From contig JADANN010000195.1 in NCBI GenBank assembly GCA_018806985.1, forward strand, positions 61,200-125,199: a DNA stretch of 64,000 nucleotides, in the 5' to 3' direction. Every line of letters begins with the position of its first letter. Position 1 is the stretch's first letter. Origin of the DNA: Angiostrongylus vasorum. Taxonomy: Eukaryota; Nematoda; Chromadorea; Rhabditida; Metastrongylidae. The notes beneath the pieces were generated by a model. It ran no database searches and had not been told where the DNA came from. It saw only the letters and a list, made by a program, of their open reading frames with translations. The translations under genes were made by a program, and so were the position numbers. Positions 31,330 through 44,400 of this stretch are shown in pieces.

Positions 31330-32990
31330 ATTTGATCTGTTCGCCTTTCGCAACATGGATTTATCATGAACTGGATCTTTTTTCCAATTTATGCGTAGTC
31401 TTTCTTTTCTCACTTTGTTTAATCCACTGGTCATCGTCCCAGTATCGATGCTAATACTTAAGAAGATGACCACTTCGTCGGCGAAACGAAGACTCACTAA
31501 GGATTTGCCATCAAAGCGTTTGATTTTCTCATCCCAATCTAGTGAATTCATTATTTACCGCAAAGCGGCAGTGAGCAGTTTTCTCGATATGTTTCCGCAT
31601 AGAACTGATTTTTCTATGGACATAGTATTATTTCGATGGGAAAGCTGTATTTTCGAAATGCATTTCCGATAATAGTCATATAGAATTCTTATTTAGGACT
31701 GCGTCTACTCTTCGGTCGACGAGCACTGATAAGACTGCATTCATTTCGACACTGCCAAAAGATTTTTTCATAGTCAACAAAGGTTAGGACTAGAGGCAGG
31801 TGGCATCCCCGACAAACTTCGGTGACCCTGAACACAGTTCGGATATGGTCCATGCAGCAAAGTCCTTGTCGAAATCCTGCTTACTGCACTGGTTGCTCCT
31901 CATCCAGTGTCCTTGATATGCGTGACAGTATAATCTTTGTGAAGAGCTTGTATAGTACATTGAACAAGCATATCGGGCGGTAGCTGCGAAAATTCCTTCG
32001 GTCACCTTTCTTGGGTAGGATGACCGCGCGCGACGTCTTTCGCTGATATGGGACTTTTTTCCCTCTTACGGTTGGCTAGTATTTGGTTTGTTGCGAGAAG
32101 TACATGTAAAATGCTGCTTCCAAGTCTAGCATTGTTGGAGCTGATATTGCCGCGTCAGTGTCGTTGATAACGTTAAAAGATAAACTTCGTGATGAGCTGT
32201 TAGAGATCCACCCCACAACCAGAAATTCTTTTCAACCATCTTTCTTCGTCGGAAATATCGCGCGCTATCTTCCACTTGTTGTGGGTTTTTGAAGGTAGGA
32301 TGTCATTGGGGCTGCGATAAGTACGTGTAAATTGTGGTTTCCACCTCTAAAAACTTCTGTGATTTTATCGCGTTCTGGTGCATTTCCTTGTGCTTTCTGT
32401 AGCAATTCGAAATTCGTAAATTAAAATTCTGAGCGATTTTGCTCCAATATTGATTTGGGCATACGAGAACAGGATAGTGGAACTGAAAATTTTGATGTCA
32501 ATTTCCTTCGTTTCCATGTAATAGCGAAATATTGTGAGAATCCGTTTCCATCCTCTTTTCGATCTCCTATTCCAAATTTTTCCATCCTGTTTTCCTTTCT
32601 GTGTGCACTTTTTATTTTACGGTTTGAAGTTTCTATCAACGATTTTATAGAAGAACTTGCGTTCTGGAATACTTTCACCATTTTGTTGTTAAACGTGTCT
32701 AGTTTGCTCTCGTCGAATGTACAAATCGGTGTGTAGCAGTTTTTGAGATTGACTCTCTCTTTACCGAAGGACAATGACGAAGTATGGGCAAACAAAGTGA
32801 AACAAGGTTATCCGATGAAAAACAGATGGGTGTATGAAGAGGTCAACGTCACTAACATATCGTAGCGAAAAGTTACCCATCACGAATGACAAAGATCATT
32901 TGGCCCAATTTGTCCACTCTCGATCTCTCTTCTTTTAGTCTTTTAGTGGGGCTACGCACATAAAACTGAAATCGACCAGCCGCCTCAGGA
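31330..32990 (-). mobile_element. RTE-type LINE, subfamily B, minus strand
   Basis: Endonuclease remnants at 32421-32990 (ENRMEKFGIGDRKEDGNGFS resembles the region after the catalytic GDFNAK box). RT follows at 31330-32400: HVLIAAPMTSYLQK, SRAVILPKKGDRRNF, ILSRISRTLDEEQPV, RFADEVVIF. The palm text YLQK...PKKGD occurs twice in altered form (about 32030 and 32220), suggesting an internal duplication. Heavily frameshifted. Confidence 0.75.
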
Positions 32991-33255
32991 AGGACGTGAT
33001 GACAGCGTCTGAGCAGGCTGTGCTAGTGTTTTAGGTACAGAGCGAGAAAGCGGTATCCACGGAATATCTTGGGCGTGCTCGCTTGGACCGACACGTCATC
33101 TACATTCTGGGATTTGATCGCTTCCTCACCGGCTATCTCATAGCCTAACGTCGTAGATGGAAGCTGGCCACTTGTGGGGTATTAACACAGGATTACTACT
33201 GGGTGCTCGATTTGTAGGTGCCCTAGAGTTCCCAGGTCGTCATAACAGGGGCTTC
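32990..33255. other. Unassigned sequence
   Basis: No recognised coding family; the right end leads into a dispersed repeat. Confidence 0.3.
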
Positions 33256-33500
33256 CATCAGGTCGTCACCACCACTAGCAATTGCCGATGATTATGGATC
33301 AGATGAAAATTTTCCAACTTGTAACCAGTTTGATAGTGCGGTGATTCCTGATAATGGTTTAATCTTAAGTGGGCTTCTGAATGAAAACATCACACTCCTT
33401 CCTAGCCTGGAAGACTGTGCCGGAGGGATAACTTTTTACTCTACATCACAGTCCCATACCCATGAACACTACACAGCCATCATGAGGCGGCGAACCTTTG
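33256..33500 (+). repeat. Dispersed repeat X, copy 1
   Basis: From CAGGTCGTCACCACCAC to ATCATGAGGCGG. The same order of blocks (GGATCAGA, CTTGGAAGAC / CCTGGAAGACTG, GTACATCGCAGCCC / CTACATCACAGTCCC) recurs at 37138-37376. Type unknown, no coding. Confidence 0.6.
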
Positions 33501-33939
33501 AGGATCCAAGAAATGGGCGTGTTTGAATGCTAAATACCGTAGTGCTTCCAGATTATGATGGCATATGAAAGCGAAGCGACGTTTTCCCTGTTTGCTCTAA
33601 GTAACGCTGTCACTTAAGGGTATCTTACCATTCTGAACTTAAGAGATTGAACAGTGATTGCAACTAAATGTTTTCTGATTGCTTTTTTCACCTCACGATT
33701 CATTTGCGATACAGCATTCATTCAACAGCATCTCAATAAGAAGGTTCGACGAAGCTCAATACCCGTTGTCACCACAGGAGAAAAAAAGCATATGAACGTT
33801 GTGACGCGTCTCTCAGACCGAACTTTAATCATTTATAGTAACTTCCACGTCCGACTTTCTATTAACCTCGGCATTGATTGAATAATTCTTTCTACTTCTG
33901 TTTAGCAAACACGAGGTGTTGTTTTATTTCTTTATTTGC

Positions 33940-35425
33940 GTATAAACTGACGTTTCGGCGGATTTCGCCTTCCTCAGAGCGTGGAAAGGTCAAGTTGGCT
34001 GCAGTCTGCACGGTCAAACGCCTCCATAACCAAACAGAGAAAATGCTGAACTAAAATTACACTCACGTTGAACACAGTCTTTGCACACACACACTGCTTT
34101 CTAGGACTCTTCCACTAAATATTTCACGTGGAGACCAACCGCACAGAGTTCACATGGGATCGTGATCTACCCATCTCATCAGAATAACAGACTTATGTAC
34201 TGCCCAATACCACGCGTGATAATGAGGCATTCCTCCCAGCGGTTCATTTTCGGATTCTTAGTGGAATTGATCCAGAATGCCTCGAGAATTTTGCGCGCTT
34301 GTGTTCTCGATTCCTGCGCGAGGATCGTAACCTGTACTTCAAGATCTTCTCCGTTACGTCTCTGCGTCCTATGCGTGTGTTTGGTTTACGTTTGCCGACT
34401 AGGTGTTCTTTTATACGAACGCAGAGTGGCCTACCCATTTCGGCAACGTGTCTCGTCCCCGCACGCTTTACAAGAGATCAGATAAACTGTACCCAAACTC
34501 ATGCATTCACCGTCTCTACCATTGGGGAAATTTATACAATTTTGCTTTGCACATAGACGGTCGCATAGGCGGTTACGAACTAGTTGGCATCTTAGATTAC
34601 TCGGTGGCATTTCAATTATCGCTACCGAATTCTCTAGACCGGCCCTTCTTAAATATCGTTTTATAGCTTGACTTACTTCATTTGAAATGAAGGGCAGGAT
34701 AAACCGGACCTTATTGTCGCTAGAGTTATCATTGGATGGCCTGTGGTTTCCTCTACACCTATCCCGAGCTACAGTTTCGTAGCCATTAAAAAAGGCTATT
34801 TGCCGCGCCAAGTTCCGGGACTCCCTCTTCTGCTCCTTCCTGTGCACACGCTGGTAGCTGTTTGAAACATGTTTCTCACAAGCACCCTTTTCGTGTGGGA
34901 GTGGTGAGAGGAGAGTTGATGAACCAAGATGTTTTCAGTAGTTGGCTTTCGATACCATTTCGTAATGTAGCCGTTTTCTGGCAGGTTAGTTTGGACGTTC
35001 AGGAATAGAAGCCAGTTTTCTTCGGCTTCTCTCGGGTGAACTTGATATACCCTGAATGTTCGTTCAACAACTCGAAATATTTTGTCCATTTCCTCTTGTG
35101 TTGAACAAGGGACAAAACAGTCGTCTATATATTTACAGTAGAGTAACGGCCCGAGATCGATTACTGGTGCTTCCACCTTAGAGACATGAATGCAATGGCA
35201 AGGCTTGGTGCCAGTCGTTGTCCCATTGCCAGCCCCTTTTTGTGCGTAATACCTCCCAGACCATCTGAAGATTGAGCAGTTTACTCACTCCTTTACGAGT
35301 GTCATCAACTGCTGAATCGAGAAACCATACATGTTTATTGCTCCTTCGTGTTGTATAAGGAGCCTCGCAAGATGGCTTGCATAGCGGACTCATTCGACAA
35401 GTTTGTATAGACAGCGTCACGTTTT
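33940..35425 (-). mobile_element. Penelope-like element copy I
   Basis: A diverged subfamily on the minus strand. The tail has a hammerhead core at 33944-33984. GIY-YIG nuclease region at 34250-34500 (GTVYLISCKACGDE) in an open frame to 34847. RT palm at 34796-35176 (EAPVIDLGPLLYCKYIDDCF). The N-terminal RT part is in a shifted frame to about 35425, where it is truncated. It lies just 3' of the OAC gene's last exon and is the outermost element of the palindrome's left arm. Confidence 0.88.
33944..33984 (-). ncRNA. Hammerhead ribozyme motif (PLE copy I)
   Basis: Reverse strand: CTGAGGA, AGGCGAAATCCGCC, GAAAC, GTC, AGTTT. A compensated longer stem II (GGCG/CGCC) compared with copies B, C and F. 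Stem I is weaker. Confidence 0.65.
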
Positions 35426-35489
35426 TAGTCATTTGTGTGTTTTTTATACTGTCTTGCATATTATACTATTATTATAATACATTGTAATG

Positions 35490-38400
35490 TTAGTATACTA
35501 TGTTATTACATTTAATTACAACGAAATAGTACAAGAGTAGGGAAATCTTGTCGCATATTCGCTTGAAGAATGGTCGTAGTCGATGAAGACCATAGGGAGT
35601 GAAATAAAGGTGATCGTTAATATAAGTGACGAACGTTCGGTCATCAAAAGTTTGGTAGATGTTGTTGACGGTGAACACCTGGGCGTAGTCAATCAGCATG
35701 CATTTCGTGCGTGAAGCCACGGGCTGCTCTACGATCGAGCATGCAAGCTCCAGGTTCAAAGTCTGGTTGATGAAGCTCATCTGAAATTAGGATCCAATCA
35801 GAGGATAACACTCTTGTTTCTCCAGCAAAATGTTAAACGGAGGAAAACTGTAGAGCGTTGCTTTTGAAAACATACGATATTTGTTGGTAGTGGAAAATTC
35901 CAACAACTTAAGTCTCTGCTTTTTGGTTCGTTTCGTAAATAAAGAAAAACTAGACATATTCCTTCGTTTGTATCCAGACTCGGCGTACTATTACTGATAG
36001 AGGTGAAAAGAACCAATTCAAGATAAAATAGACATGTTCAGAATATAAAAGAATAGAAAATTTGCATGGCACTTTTTTCAACAACCAGTTTTTTTATTTT
36101 TATTTTTATATGACTGGTCTTTACGTCTGCTGTGTGGATCCGAGCACTTCTCACATTCGATTCGCTTCCCTTGCATCCGTTGTCCAAAGATTTTTCAACT
36201 TTTTACGTGTGGGTTCTGTGGCTGCTTGAGGATTTTCATTTCATCTTGAATGTTGTAAAATGCTGGTCGAGCAATTCTCCGTGGAGTCCTGAGATAGCTG
36301 GGCATAGAGCGTTCCCAATTCGATTGCAGAGAGTGACTTTTCCCAGACAAGTCCAGTACCAATTTCCCGACTCCAGAGGGATGACAGGCTTGGTCGGCCC
36401 GGAGCGGAATCGAACTGGCACCATTCTCGCGATGACGGATATCACTACCACTTTGTTACCCGCCTCCTTTCAGCAATACCCTAGTTGACAACTGCAAGTA
36501 AATAGAACGAGTATCAAATGTGAATGGACCCACATAACTGATGACTGACAATTCAAGTGTTGCAGTAGATAGCTCAATTTTACTGACAGATGAAAAATAA
36601 CATCGAATTCTTATCATTCGTTTGTTATCCTTTTGTAACAACTGAAACGATAGAAATGTCAACATACGGGAAAAAAAACTATGAAGACTGAAATGAGCGT
36701 TCAATTTGCTTCTCGCCGTGTATTCTCCAAAATCTCAATTTCCACATCATGACAACTACTTGCACGTGCGCTTGATACTTTGGTGTACTAAAGCAATGTC
36801 TCCATACTTCTTCCAATGAACATTTCTCAAAAAATTCCTTTTTCAAAATGTGCCATTTACTCTACAAGATGAGGCTAGAACTGCATATTGAAAGCATATT
36901 TCTGCTCCTCACAGAAATGTAATGCTCGGAGCTACACGTGTGTGCACGTTGTCATTGCAGCAGATGGCACAGAGCCATTCAAATTTTTCAATCAAAACAG
37001 CCAATTCGTATGCAAACTGAATACTTACTTGAATACTTGGATGGCCCATCTTCACTGGCTGAGGAGATCTCATCATAATTTCCATTTTTTAAAGTTTTTT
37101 CTGGAGTCCTGAGGTGAGCCTAGTCAGAAATTCTGCCTCAGGTCGTCACCACCACAAACAGTCATCGCCCTTGTGGATCAGAGGAAGATTTGCCACCATG
37201 CGGGTAGTCTGGTATCAGGACGGTGATGTAACCTGGTATCGGTTTACTCTTAGAAGAGCTTCGTGATGAGATCGCCTGACTCATCCTCATCTTGGAAGAC
37301 CCTGGCGTGGTGATGAATCTTTTCGCTGTACATCGCAGCCCGACACCAGGAACACCATCCAACCACGATGAGGCGGTAAGCCGTTGGGAGGATGCAAATT
37401 AAATAAAGCAAACAAAATAATTCTCTTGAATGGAGAATAAAAAACACACGATTGAAAAACAGACGAAGGAAAATATAAAGAGATGTAAGACTTTTGTTAT
37501 GAGGGGGATTAATAGTACACCTACATATGCATTCTGTTTTACAATATATCATCATCGTTATAAGAAGCGTTACAAAAGCGCATTTGGTCCGGAACGTTTC
37601 CAACTCTCAATTCGGCAGCCGGATTGAACTCTATGTTGTTCTTCAATGCAGGAATGGCGTTGAGCACGATGAGAGCGGTCGGTGACTATTTGGGATAGGT
37701 CGTGGAGAACGGCTTTGGCGTTGTTTACTATCACAGCTACCGTTTCATTTATAGTCGTCCTTGGCAGACCCATCCATTCTTGATACCTTGAAAGAATAGT
37801 TTTCTTTCTGCTTTACATGAATTCGGTAGGGCTCGCGAAATTATTTTACACAAAACTTGAGAATTGGCTACGTGAGAAGTGCAGTGATTGTATGCTGCTG
37901 AATACAAGGGTGAGATCTTTTAAATGGACTCTGATCACGACAGTTTCCCTAATTTTACAATAAGACGCAAATACTTACCTGGTAATGATAAAGAGCACAT
38001 CTAATTTATATTCACGCACAACTTCGTGGAATATGTTGCAAGAATCGCGGCAGTGAACTATCTTCATGCTTACACAGAGAACTTCACATGCTGAAACGTT
38101 ACTACGAAATTAACGCCTGTACTTTATGTGAAAGAATCTTAACAATGCATCTTCCGGTGATATCTCATAGCAAGCGAGAGTGAAGTGTTAAGCTTTCTGA
38201 CCGACGAATACAAACAAGGGGAACAGCTAAAAAAAAATTGTTCAGTGTAGCAAATTTTAGCTAAGGAACTTACTGGAGAGTGTGAACATTATCACTTCAA
38301 CGTCAGATTTAGTGCACATTTCGTGGACTATTCCACCTCTGATTCGCTGCGTAACTATTGCCAATAACTAGGATCTTCTTTGCTGAAGTGTGATTCTATA

Positions 38401-41400
38401 ACGACTTCCTACTAAGCAGAATTTTGAAATATTAAAATGCTTAGCAACTACCACCTCGGTGAGAGATCGCACCATCTCCATGGAGCGGGATCGCTACGAT
38501 AGGAACAGTTATCATAAAATAACAGCCTCGATAAAGTTTATTCTGACTGAACTCGTTTATTCTAATTGTTTCTACTGTAAGTGCCATTTAAAACTTTGAA
38601 ATATTAGGAGACCTCCGTGAATTAAGCAATGACAAAGAAGAGATTATGAATCAAAAAGGTCTCACCTGTCCTGAAATTCGTCCGATTAAAAGGAATATTG
38701 CAGATTTCAGGAGATTTAAAATTTTTCCCCTGTACATGCAGGTGTGAACAATTCGTCAATCCATTGAGCATCGTTGATGAGAAGTTTCTGAGACATTTCG
38801 CTCATGTAGAATGCAGTGATGATAGCATAGAGGCAAAGGATCAGGGTAAAAAATAGTTTTTATGTCCGCTCGTAGGTAAAATTTTTTTCGAGCAGTCTCC
38901 GATCAATAACATTGAAGCAATCATAGCGATCACAACACCAAAATGAAAGCCTTAAGAACGAGATAGGGATTAAATTAGCAGATTCTTTAACACATTAGTG
39001 AAATGAAAGGAACAGACATTTGCAAGTGAGCAGAAGCAATTTTTGATCAAAGCTTCATAGAGCAAAAGCGAACAGCAACCTACTCATTAAGTTTAATTTT
39101 TAACTTTTTTTTCTTGGAAGACCATTGGTCAGGCACATGAATAATTCATCTTTTAGCCTAAAATCCAACCCCTATTAACTGTTTGTGAAAAGACTTCTGA
39201 AAATGGCTTTTTACAAAAGGGGATGTTTTTTACCGAAATAAGTTCGGAAGAGAAACGGAGTGAGCGCTCGCTTCGTAAAGCACACTCCTCCCTCGGCAAC
39301 AAGTTGCATTGGAATAAAGTTTACTTGCTTACTTGCTGAAACTCACTCATTGTGTTGTTATGAAATTGCATTTTTACAACAACATAAATCGGCCAATAGA
39401 TGAGATATAATGAATAAGACAGTTTTCGTATGTAGGTTAAACATTTCCATGAAAGAGGCAATGTGCAACCCGTCGGATGAAAGAAAATGAGACAGGCTGT
39501 TATAAACGTGCAAACGACTCTATAAAATCACACAGTGTTATAAAATAGTATATTTACTTATCAAAAAAGCAAGACAGTGAACTATTTGTTACCTGTTCAA
39601 TCGAGAAGGTAAACGAGATGGGAAGAAAGTGAAAATTAGTGCAGTTATTAAGAGAATTCGATGAACGTGTTGAACCAAGTGGTTGTTTGCAGATTCTAGA
39701 TGTACAAAATGGTTAAAGGTTTCAAAAAACGAAGCAAAAGAACAGTCGGACATACGTGAGTTGGCCGATTTCCGATCGGACTGATGAACGAGAACACCTG
39801 AACATCACGGTTCTCCAGTGTAAGCGGTGAATACAAGTATATAACAATGCAAACATCTATAACAATTTTTCACTGCAGGGTATTATGTGTGATACAACCA
39901 CCATAGTGCTGCGATATTTGCAAAACTCCTGCCCATAGGTGACTGCGCTAAGGAACAGTCAGCAAGCGCCGTTACCCCTTCCGGGGCTAACGCCTTCATC
40001 ACCACTTCATACGAGTCCTTCGTTTCGCTGTCCCTTAGCTAGTTCTGTCGATCAGCGCCATCAGCAAATACCCGTCAACGGGATTGATCTGGGGAGCCCA
40101 ATTCGGCAATGAACTCAGTTAAGTGAGACTGTAGTCGAAATCACAATATAAACTTTCTTTTTATTTGCTGGCTACTACAATTTTTCGATTTGTAGCTCCC
40201 AAGATCAGTCCCTTTGGCGGGTGATTGCTGAGGGCACTGATCGATAGAACTGGCTGAGAGATAGGTGAAACGATGGACCAGCATGGTGTGGTGGTGAACG
40301 CGTTAGCCACTGGAATGGGTAATAGCGCGTTCGTTGCCCACCGCAGACACCTACGCTCCGGAGTTTTGTAAATATCTCAACACCATTGTGGTTATAAGTA
40401 TATCTTTGTATACAAGTATATCTTTGTATACAATCTCAAGAGTTTTCAAGTGGTTGCGCTTGAAGAAAACTCTACTCCATTCTCATTTCGAGCAACTGAA
40501 TTCACCCGCATTCACGTCTTTCGAGAAAGGGCCCTCGTTATATTGTCACCGCTCGCAAATATAGTGAAAAATCTGGGTGCCGGATGCACGTGCTGCTACG
40601 ACAAGTCTTGACGAAATGCCAACTTCTTTCTATCGATACTTTCAGTAAAAAAATAAAACATTTCGTACCGCTTTCCGAGGATACTGTTGTCGATCTTCGA
40701 GATTCTAGAAAAAAGGCGGATAGTGTAGCTTTTACGAAGGCATCCTGATGACTAGGGATCAAATGTCATAGGAAACGCATATTCGCCAGATGACGATTAG
40801 CAATAAGGGAGACAAGCACGACACTTCCTTCGTCTTTCATTTCATTCGCCAATGGGGCAGCTTTTTCGCCAACGCATGAACACTCTGATCCATTTCATTT
40901 CCCAACTATTGTGTTCCGTGCGTGGATTCGGCACTTTTTTCTTTGAGGTTACGAAAGAATTTTGGTCAATTAATTATTTACTGGTATGTATAAAGCACTA
41001 ATTAGCAAGCATTAAGTAGGATGCAAAAGCATAGCGGAAACGATTTTGACGTAGAAGTCGCTGTCCTCGCATCGGGATCTTAAAACACCAACGCGCAAAC
41101 TCCTCGAGGCTTTTTGGATAAATGCCAAAAACTCTACAATGAGTAGGAGGAGGGAATGCCCCGAGATCACACGTGACCTCGCCGCTTACCTTCGTATCGA
41201 TCGTTGATGTAGGGAGGTTCAGTCGTCAACCATATGCGACTCTGAGAAGCTGTTCTTCTTCGGTGGAAAACAGGTGAAAGCAAAGCGGTGGGTTTCTTTC
41301 GAAAAGCCTTAGATCTTGTAATTATTGTGCAGATTTTCATCTCCTGTTTGTGCTGTTGAAGCGTATGACTCAGTAAGTTGCGTATTAGTGTACGCTTCCA

Positions 41401-44400
41401 GGCTCTGAAGAAGGCGATTCTGCCGAAACGTCAGCTACGGTTGTGTTCTATGTGTGTTATTGTATGGAAGTAAACATATGCTGTTTAACAACCTCGAGAT
41501 TGCTGAGAAAGAAAACAACGAATTTACTCAGAACTTGTGCTGTCTATCGGCTGAGCATCAAGAAGAACTTTCAAACTCACCCAAGATAAACTGCCAGAGT
41601 CTGGCATGAATCATATTAAATGCATATTCTTCTGGAAGATAGATGTGAAGAAATATTGAAATTGAACCTAGAGGACATGCCATCAATAGATAACTCAGCA
41701 AATATCGAGCGAACTTCTCAAAAGGCTCTGCACTTTTTTTCAAAAGTGCATTAAAAAGAGTATCTAACAGCATAAAGAAAGAGGTGAAAGCGCGATCCAC
41801 AATGCTTACAGAGGCAATTTGTCGTCATAAGTGGTTCTAAATTTAGAAATTTGCTATTCATTCCTTACGATCATCGTCTGCGGCACGGTTGCTTTCGAGC
41901 AAAGCGTCTACGAGACCATTCTGTTTTCCGCAAACGATTTCAAATTGCGGATATGGCTAGTTGATGTAAACCGCTCACTCCACTCGCCAATCTTGTAAAC
42001 GGCAGTTCGAAAGGATTTACATTTTTCCCAAAACGTTTGTAAGATTGGTCTTATCTCTGAAATGTAACCAAAATTTCTCATTAAATGATTAGGCAGAGGT
42101 TTCGCTCTTGATGTATACTTCTCTGGGTCTCAGTAATAGGATGGTCGGGAAGTCTCCGCACTACTGAATCCGTGTTGACGTTGTGTGCGACAGTTTATTA
42201 TAGGATGCATGATGCATGGTGTGCTCTGTGGATGATGCGCTAAATTCCAACATGGTTCAGGTTCTAATTGGGATCTCAACCATAGATCTCTGAGAAAGGA
42301 GTATTGAGTTGAAAAGGTGAGCATGGAATTTGCTCTCCACTACGGGCCACAAAAAAGCTCCGAAAATGTTATAACAAAGGGCAACGGACGCACTTGCGAA
42401 CTCTAAGGAAAGAATGGATTAAAAAGACGACCCAAAAATTGGGGTTTCTACAATCCCTCGCATGTTGTTCGCGTGGGCAAGTTACTGCGTTGAACACATC
42501 TGATCCACTCTCTTGAGAAATTGAAAAAAGGAATCAAAAGAGTCTGGGCCGCTTTTCCAAGCCGCTGGATTGAGGAGTCTTGAAATGTAGTTGCGATACG
42601 GAACTAGTGTGAATAAGATTATTCAATAGAAATTTTACGATTTTTAGCATGTCGCTACTAAACTTAAAACTTGTGCTAGTTGATGTGAATCTCTCCCTCC
42701 TTGCCACACGGGCAGTGGAGAATTTTAATCGCGAGCGCCAGGCAGGGCGGTATTTCAATGTATTGATCATTTTCTTCGGCGCGTTTGCATGTTTGGAACA
42801 GTTTTCTTCTGTCTTCATCGTTCGTCCTTCAAAAATCAACTCATATCTATCATAATCATTACTAGATGTGGGAGTCAAAAAGGTAATAGTGGTAGGACTT
42901 GAACGTTTACTGAAGAAATGAAGACCATTCGGTTCAAGTTTTGAGCCCTTTTAAGAACCATTGTGCTAACATCGTTCCTTACCCTTAGCATGCCAGCTCA
43001 TGAAAAGAGAAAAAAAATATAGGCTAGAATGTTTGCATTGTGAAACAATCGCTTTTTATTTTCATGTGCGACAATGGAATTACTCAAGTAGTTTGCCGAT
43101 AATAGAGGACAGTCGAGAAAGAGTAAAGTTTTGTTTGTAAATTTATTGGAGCCGCTCATGATCAGCAATCTACTACAATACATTTTTTAACTTGCGTGTT
43201 GAGAAGTGAAGTTTTCAGGTTCATTCGACTGACATCGAAAACTCGTCTTGGTTGTCTTCACGAATAACAAGAGTCCCGTCATATTCGGCATATTGCTCCT
43301 ATTCGACTTACAAAGCAAGAATAGGTTCATAACGACCTCGTTCATTGGACACACAAGAAAAGAAGAACAATACCACACTTTTGGCATTAGGCGCTTTACC
43401 GTTACTGTTTCTGATGGTGAACATAAAACGAGTAGCTTTGCTGATCTCTACCATGAAATAATCTTAGTCTTAACTTCTAGTTAGAAATATCGAACTGGTT
43501 TTTATAAGGAAAGCATCTCAATAAATCCACACCTTGTCGTAAGCCATTGTTCAACACCTAAGAACACTATCGCAACCATAAATGATGTCATGAAGAACTA
43601 GGTTGCTCGAAATTAACATCGGATGTACAAAATAATTTTTTTCTTGCCTGCTTCCACAAAAGTTTTTTATCCATGTGCTACACTATCATATAGCATTTAA
43701 AAAACTAGTTTTATGCACTTTTATGGCATATATTTTAATTGTGGAACTGGAAAGTAGCGCAGAGCTTGGTGATGGGATAAGGAAGCAAAAGACGTTAGTT
43801 CGACCCCTGCCTCAACGCTCTCCCCTTCAAGCCGCATGGGAAAGCCTTAACCCAGCTATCTCCAAAACCGCAAGGAGAATTAACTCGACCAGCATTTAAG
43901 ACATTCATTAAAAAAAAAGACGAAATCCTTTTAGTAACAGTCTAACCAAGATGCGAAGTATTCGAAGACCGCTGTGGACAATGAATGCGAGGAAAACGAA
44001 TCAAACGCAAGAAGTGCTGGGATTGGCACAGGGGTTATGTAAAAAGAACCACTTTAACTGCAGATATGAACTGTTCATGACATATGTTAAAAAGTGCGAA
44101 TTCCATATGTCACAACAGCTATTTCGGCAAGTTTAATTTCAGGAATTTTAACTTAGAGGTACGATATCTCGACGTGGAGATTTCGACCATGAAGGTCGAG
44201 GGATATTGCCAACGTCGTTCTGCCTTAGAGGACAATGAATTGAAGGATTTTAGTGGAATTAAATACGCGAACAATTTTTAAGGACTTAGAGAAGAACTCA
44301 AGGTAAGCACTTTATTTGTCTCAGAGTATCTGAAAATGAACGCACTCGGCAAACGAATGTAGCAGAAATTGAATGACAATCAAAGGAATTGTCGTTTTGG

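Noticed and set aside
34162..34666. Plus-strand frames over the PLE nuclease
   Set aside because: The minus strand carries the GIY-YIG motif and an open frame to 34847; the plus frames are shadows.
43754..43825. Possible functional tRNA gene (A and B boxes present)
   Set aside because: No complete cloverleaf could be drawn, and the sequence continues into a repeat shared with other SINE copies; it is a tRNA-derived SINE head.
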